Shown in pieces: positions 58,262-64,000 of a DNA stretch of 64,000 nucleotides. The translations under genes and the position numbers were made by a program. The notes beneath the pieces were generated by a model that was not told where the DNA came from, ran no database searches, and worked only from the letters and a program-made list of their open reading frames with translations. Numbering within the stretch: position 1 is the stretch's first letter; each line of letters starts with the position of its first letter. Source of the stretch: Zingiber officinale (Eukaryota > Streptophyta > Magnoliopsida > Zingiberales > Zingiberaceae); the NCBI RefSeq assembly GCF_018446385.1, contig NC_055991.1, positions 120,509,794 to 120,573,793 on the forward strand, in the 5' to 3' direction.

Positions 58262-59440
58262 TAGGGTTTTGCCTCTGTGTATTTGGTATTAGTTTAATTA
58301 TGCACATGTCATACATAATTTAGGCAGGTTAATAGTAGGATATGCTAACTTTGTGGATGCAGGATCCAACTATTATGGCTTTTAGTTATTATGTGTGTGA
58401 TTGGACCCTTGGACATGTTAAGGGCATTTAAATGTATGTGCATGATTGTATTATAAAATACAGCAGGAGCTGTATTTAGTTTTTATTAGGATTTTATTTT
58501 TGATCTAGTTACATGTACATTCCTTTTATGGAATATAGGATCGATGGATGTAAATTTTTATTTTATGTTCGATGTAGTTTACATGTACATTCCTTCGAGG
58601 AATATAAGATCGAAAAATGTAAAATTCTATTTATGTCGCGGATCGAATCTTGCAAGGCGTGGAACCTTTTTTTGAGGACCAGAGGCGCAGCGGAACAAGG
58701 AGCAAGATGGATGCGGCAGCTAGACCTGGTGGCGGTGGCCAAATATGGCAACAGCTTGGGATGACAACACACGGAGGACAACAAAAGATAAAAGCCATAA
58801 TAGTTGAAAAATAGTTTTTCATTTATTGCTTTTATATTGTGCTGTGTGTGCATGTTAGTATACATGTCCAGTAGGCTAGCATAGTTAAAATTCCTCATTC
58901 ATAAATAACTAAGTGGGAGAGGAATTTTAAATAAATTCCACGGTCTCCATTACTGGTTTGTAAGTGATGCAAACAAGCTTGCGCGTTGGCTCTGAGTGCC
59001 TTCCTCCATATTGGATGAGCTTGTTTGTGGATCACTAGAACAAACTTCCATTTAGGATGACTATAGGAAATTAATTAAGAGCGTGTGATCTTCCCCATCG
59101 GAAGGGGCACAATCTTATTAATGGACTTAGTGTCAAGTAATGGTATACACTTAGGCACATCTAATAGTATCCTCCCCATCGGAGTCACTGCTATTATTTG
59201 TGTGGCCAAAGGACACCAACTATTAATTTTATTTGTCAAAAAGTTAGGTTGACAAGATAATAAAATTAATGGGTTAAAACCCTCCTTTTACAAATGCTGA
59301 ATTTGTATACGTCCACACTATCGTGGCATACAATATTCGCGGTGTTTTGAGGTGTTGGTTAATTTAAAATAGTATTATTTGAGGAATCAATATTATTCTA
59401 AATTTAGAGTTCTGACCAAAAGTTATTTGTGATTCTTAGG
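58262..59440 (+). other. 5' leader of the copia element
   Basis: About 1.2 kb between primer site and gag ATG, AT-rich. It contains a 'tacatgtacattcctt' duplication at about 58,510 and 58,580. Its ORFs are short and not recognised. Such a long leader could hold the RNA packaging signal, but none can be pointed to. Confidence 0.5.
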
Positions 59441-62400
59441 ATGACTTTCAACCCACTGTCCATCATACTACAACAGAATAGACTTACTAGTCCTAACTAC
59501 ATAGATTGGAAAAGGAACCTAGACATTGTTCTTACTGCTAAAAGCTATAAGTTTGTACTGATTGAGCCTTGTCCTGATGCATTCACTGGTGAATCTACCC
59601 AAGAGGAGATTGAATATCATAAGAAATGGGTAAAAGCAGATGAGATGGCGCTGTGTTACATTTTGGCTTCAATGTCAAATGTATTGCAACATCAGCATCA
59701 AGATTTACCAATAGCCTATGATATTATGAACAATCTCAAGGAACTCTTTGGTCATCAGGATCGGGCTTCTAGGTAAGAAGCCATGAGAAAGATAATGACA
59801 GCCACCATGCAAGAGGGTACTCCTGTGAGGGATCATATCCTAAAGATGATGACTTATCTGAACGAAATACAGATCCTTGGAGGAGAAATTGATGCGGAAA
59901 CCTAGATCGATATGATCCTCCAAACACTACCTAGAAGTTTTGAGCAATTCCGCCTGAATTACAATATGAACAAAAGGGTATATTCATTGGCGGAACTACT
60001 GACAGAACTTCAGGCAGCAGAAGGTTTGTTTCGTCACAATTCTCATATTCACTATGCTGAAAACGGTTCTACTTCTAAACCGAAAGGAAAGAAGAAGAAG
60101 AAACAAGTTGGTTCAGCAAAGAAAGTGAATAAATCTCAGAGTACAGGACCTAAAGCTGGAGTGAAGAAGCCGAAGGGCAAGTGCTTCATCTGCAAGCAGT
60201 CAGGGCATTAGAAGGTGGACTGTCCTCGTAGGAATCAGAATAACAAAGGTATATCTCATGCTCTAGTTGTTGAAACATGTTTAGCGGTGTTATCTATCAG
60301 CACCTGGTGTGTAGATACGGGAGCCACTGATCATGTCTGTAATTCCTTGCAGGGGTTCCAGGAAACCCGACGACTATCTGAAGGAGAGATTACCGTCTAC
60401 ATGGGCAATGCTACTAAGGTGGCGGCTGTTGCAGTGGGAGACGTCTACTTATCTTTTAATAGAAATAGAAATTTGGTTTTAAGAAATTATCTTTATGTAC
60501 CCAGTTTTAGAAAGAATTTAATTTCAGTTTCTAAATTATTTTTGGATGGATATTCAGTTTCTTTTAGTAATGATGTAATTATTAAGAGAAATAAAGTGAT
60601 TATCTGTTCTGGTGCATTAGTTGGCAATTTGTATACTTTAAATCCAATTTCTCCCACAAAGCAAAACATGAAAATTTATAACTCATTTTCTAACTCTAAT
60701 AAGAGAAAAGAACCTTCGGAAATAAACCAAGCATATCTTTGGCATCTAAGGCTTGGTCATATTAACTTAAGTAGGATTCAGAGGCTTATAGCCGATGGAC
60801 TTTTGAGTTCATTAGAGTTAAAATTTTTTCCAACTTGTGAATCTTGCTTGGAAGGTAAAATGACCAAAAGGCCTTTCAAGGCCAAGGGGTATAGAGCCAA
60901 AGAAGTGTTAGAATTGGTTCATTCTGATTTGTGTGGTCCTATGTCTGTCTAGGCAAGAGGTGGTTTTGAATATTTTGTCTCTTTCATAGATGATTATTCA
61001 AGATACGGATATATTTACCTAATGCGCCGCAAGTCCGAGTGCTTTGATAAGTTCAAAGAATACAAGGCTGATGTGGAGAAACGACTAGGTAAAAGTATCA
61101 AGACACTACGGTCTGATCGTGGTGGCGAATATCTCTTAGGAGAGTTTAGGAATTACTTATCAGAGGCCGGGATTCAATCCCAACTGTCTGCACTTGATAC
61201 ACCCCAACAGAATGGTGTGGCAGAACGAAGGAATAGGACTCTTATGGAGATGGTTAGATCGATGATGAGTTACTCAGAATTACCAAATTCGTTTTGGGGA
61301 TACGCTCTGGAAACAGTAGTGTACATTCTGAACTTAGTACCTTCTAAATCAGTTTCTTCTACTCCCACAGAATTGTGGAATGGGCCAAAGCCCAGTCTAA
61401 GACATATTCTGATTTGGGGTAGTCCAGCACATGTGCTGAAACCAGATGCTGATAAGTTAGAATCTCGTACAAAAGTTCGCGTGTTTGTGGGGTATCCCAA
61501 AGGAACGAAAGGTGGTTTATTTTATAGTCCTAAAGACCAGAAGGTCATTGTTAGCACCAATGCCCAGTTTTTAGCCAGTAGCAAAGTTATTTTAGAAGAA
61601 CTTAGAGAGGACATGTCTATTTCAGTACCAACAGTACAAGATGAAGTACCACAAGAGACTGCAACACGTGTCACACATGATACACAACCACAGACTGTGC
61701 CCTGTCGTAGTGGGAGGGTTGTAAGGCAGCCTGAAAGATTCATGTTTTTGGGAGAGTCTTCGGATTTGATCCCGGGTAAACATGAACCTGATCCCCGAAC
61801 ATATGACGAAGCACTCCAAGATATAGATGCAGCATCTTGGCAAAAGGCAATGAATTCTGAAATAGAGTCTATGTACTCTAATAAGGTCTGGGAGCTCGTA
61901 GAACCAACTGATGGTGTAAAAGCCATTGGATGCAAGTGGATCTACAAAAGGAAAAGAGGGACAGACGGGAAGGTAGAAACCTTCAAAGCTAGGCTTGTTG
62001 CGAAAGGGTACACTCAGAAAGAGGGAATCGATTATGAGGAGACCTTTTCACCGGTAGCCATGCTTAAGTCTATCCGGATACTCTTATCCATTGCTACTCA
62101 TATGGATTATGAGATTTGGCAAATGGATGTCAAGACAGCTTTTCTTAATGGAAGTCTTGAAGAGAACATCCATATGAAGCAACCAGAAGGATACATTGAA
62201 AAAGGCAAAGAGCATATAGTGTGCAAGCTCAATCGGTCCATTTATGGACTGAAGCAAGCTTCAAGGTCTTGGAACATCCGGTTTAATGAAGTAATCCAGT
62301 CATATGGATTTATTCAGTGTCCGGATGAGTCTTGTGTATACAAGAAGTGTAACGGAAACGTGGTGGTATTTCTTGTACTATACGTAGATGATATTTTGTT

Positions 62401-63373
62401 AATTGACAACAATGTCAAGGTATTATTAGACGTAAGGGTATGGTTGCCCAAACAATTTGATATGAAGGACTTAGGAGATTGTGCACACATTCTTGGGATC
62501 AAAGTTATAAAGGATCGTAAGAAAAGAATGTTGTGTCTGTCCCAAGCTTCATATATAGATACTATCCTTGCTCGTTTTAGCATGCAGGATTCCAAGAAAG
62601 GTTTCTTACCTTTTAGGCATGGAGTAGCTCTATCTAAAGAGATGTCTCCGAAGACATCAAAGGAGATAGAGGACATGAAAGCAGTTCCTTATGCCTCGGC
62701 TGTAGGAAGCTTAATGTATGCAATGCTATGTACGAGACCTGATATATGTTTTGCCGTGGGCATGGTTAGCAGATATCAGAGTAACCCTGGACAAGGACAT
62801 TGGACTGCGGTAAAACATATATTAAAGTACCTGAGAAGGACTAGAGATTATATGCTAGTTTACCAAGCAGACGATTTGCTCCCTGTGGGTTACACGGATT
62901 CAGATTTCTAATCAGATAGGGACAACAGTAAGTCTACATCAGGCTATGTGTTTGCTTTAGGAGGTGGAGCCATAGCATGGAGGAGTGTTAAGCATAAATG
63001 CGTTTTGGACTCAACCATGGAAGCAGAGTATGTAGCAGCCTCTGAGGCAACTAAAGAAGCAGTATGGCTTAGGAACTTTCTAATGGACTTAGATGTGATT
63101 CCTGGTTTGCCCAAAATCATCACAATTTATTGTGATAATAGTGGTGCAGTTGCAAACTCGAAGGAACCACGAGCCCATAAGGCAAGTAAACATATAGAGC
63201 GCAAGTACCACCTGATACGAGATATCGAGTAGCGAGGAGAAGTTGTCATCGCCAAGATTGCATCAGCAGATAACCTGGCAGATCCTTTCACTAAGGCACT
63301 TCCAGCAAAAGCTTTCGATCGACATGTGGAGGGAATGAGAATCAGATGTATGGCAGAAGATGTGGCAGCTTAG
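59441..63373 (+). pseudogene. Copia gag-pol polyprotein, in one frame with seven internal stops
   Basis: All domains lie in the same reading frame: gag (from MTFNPLSIILQQN, UBN2-like) to ~60,170; CCHC knuckle (CFICKQSGH...DCP) 60,182-60,223; aspartic protease (WCVDTGATDHVC) at ~60,308; GAG-pre-integrase (LWHLRLGHINLSRI...CESCLEGK) 60,738-60,858; integrase (VHSDLCGP, FIDDYSRYGY, RSDRGGEY, TPQQNGVAERRNRTL) ~60,918-61,300; reverse transcriptase with YVDD at 62,381-62,392; and RNase H (STSGYVF...STMEAEYVA) to the end. Internal stops are at about 59,774, 59,903, 60,209, 60,950, 62,909 and 63,230 (one more may be missed). There is no frameshift. It cannot make full-length protein as it stands, but damage is light. 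Confidence 0.94.
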
Positions 63374-63381
63374 TCGTTAGT

Positions 63382-63394
63382 ATAAGTGGGAGAT
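63382..63394 (+). other. Polypurine tract of the copia element
   Basis: 'ataagtgggagat', directly before the 3' LTR. The classic plus-strand primer of copia elements. Confidence 0.85.
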
Positions 63395-64000
63395 TGTTAG
63401 AGTGTATACTAAAAGCCTAAGCTTTTGTAAACATTTATTTTGAATAAAGAATCACATTTGGTTAAATTGTCTACATTTAGTTGTAGTTGTTCAATTAATT
63501 TATATTGTGGATAACATAATATGTGGTGCCACATACAGAAGATGATGTTATCAATACCTTATAAATTATAAACAGTAGCTCATGACCAAAATGGAAAGGA
63601 ACAAACCATTGGAAGGTCATAGTGTAATTAGGAATTAGTTTATCTTGACTATATAATTACACTAGTACATTTAGAGTGTATTGAGTAGGACCATTTGAGG
63701 TTGTTTCTTTTATACTGACTTTATAAAGGAACAAATACCTCAGTTATTATGGAAGTGTGTGCTCTTAATCCTAATATAATAACAAGCACATATATTTGAT
63801 ATTTATTTCTTTAATTTATCAATGGGTGAGATTTAGTTCGATGAATCAATAAGCCCGATAAGTTGGGAAATGATATCACTTATAGTGTGTGTTGTTGATT
63901 ATAGAAGGAAACTGTGTCCTAATAATCTAGGTTGATAATGTCCCCAAGATGAGCTCATAAAGATTGTCATGTTAAACCCTGCAGGTGGACTTAGTCCGAC
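63395..64000 (+). repeat. 3' LTR of the copia element, truncated by the window end
   Basis: Matches 55,839 onward with about nine substitutions and one inserted C over 606 bp. About 1.8 kb should follow outside the window. Confidence 0.95.

Larger units (their letters stand above)
55839..64000 (+). mobile_element. Ty1/copia element, near-complete, truncated by the window end
   Basis: 5' LTR 55,839-58,247, primer site 'tggtatcagagc' at 58,250, one polyprotein frame 59,441-63,373, polypurine tract 'aagtgggagat', and 3' LTR from 63,395 running off the window. Gene order is gag, protease, integrase, reverse transcriptase, RNase H, which defines copia. Over the ~606 bp of LTR visible twice I count about nine substitutions and one indel, making this the youngest insertion seen here. 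Confidence 0.96.

Overview
This is plant nuclear DNA, dominated by LTR retrotransposons nested inside one another. Two intact host genes sit together in an island at about 22.1-30.5 kb. A monocot is likely: the glycosyltransferase gene is very GC-rich against AT-rich surroundings. The mix of retroelements would suit a Zingiberales genome, but the order is only a guess.

Layout. 0-3.4 kb holds two transposon-associated remnants: an OTU-type cysteine protease domain with frameshifts and stops, and a small two-exon GRF zinc-finger gene with a one-base frameshift. 3.4-6.3 kb is mostly unassigned. 6,345-16,018 is a long LTR (TG...CA ends, 5-bp duplication TTAAA) interrupted by a non-autonomous gypsy-type element at 10,044-15,603 (duplication TACCC). 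17.1-21.8 kb is a decayed Ty3/gypsy element on the minus strand, with gag remnants and a 57-bp tandem array.

The gene island has two minus-strand genes. One is a DUF604/GT31-like glycosyltransferase (22,284-23,924, two exons). The other is an inositol phosphorylceramide synthase (26,714-29,946, twelve coding exons that splice in frame to 312 codons). Both are membrane enzymes of the secretory pathway; nothing suggests that they act together.

From about 31.2 to 49.6 kb is a nest. A ~50-bp minisatellite is split by a pol-less copia element (31,523-49,221). That element is split by a solo LTR (32,739-34,392, itself carrying a 309-bp LTR-like insert) and by an Athila-like element (36,228-48,332), which contains a Harbinger-like element with a GA-rich array. 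A second nest starts at 49,695: a partial LTR, then an Athila-like LTR, then a second copy of the 10-kb non-autonomous element, then a young copia element (55,839 to beyond the window end) whose polyprotein frame is open apart from stop codons.

No new defence or metabolic system is visible. The observations most worth following are: tRNA-promoter-like modules inside one LTR family, intron-bearing ORFs in three non-autonomous elements, a short conserved module shared by two unlike copia families, and stops in the youngest copia element that all fit cytosine deamination.
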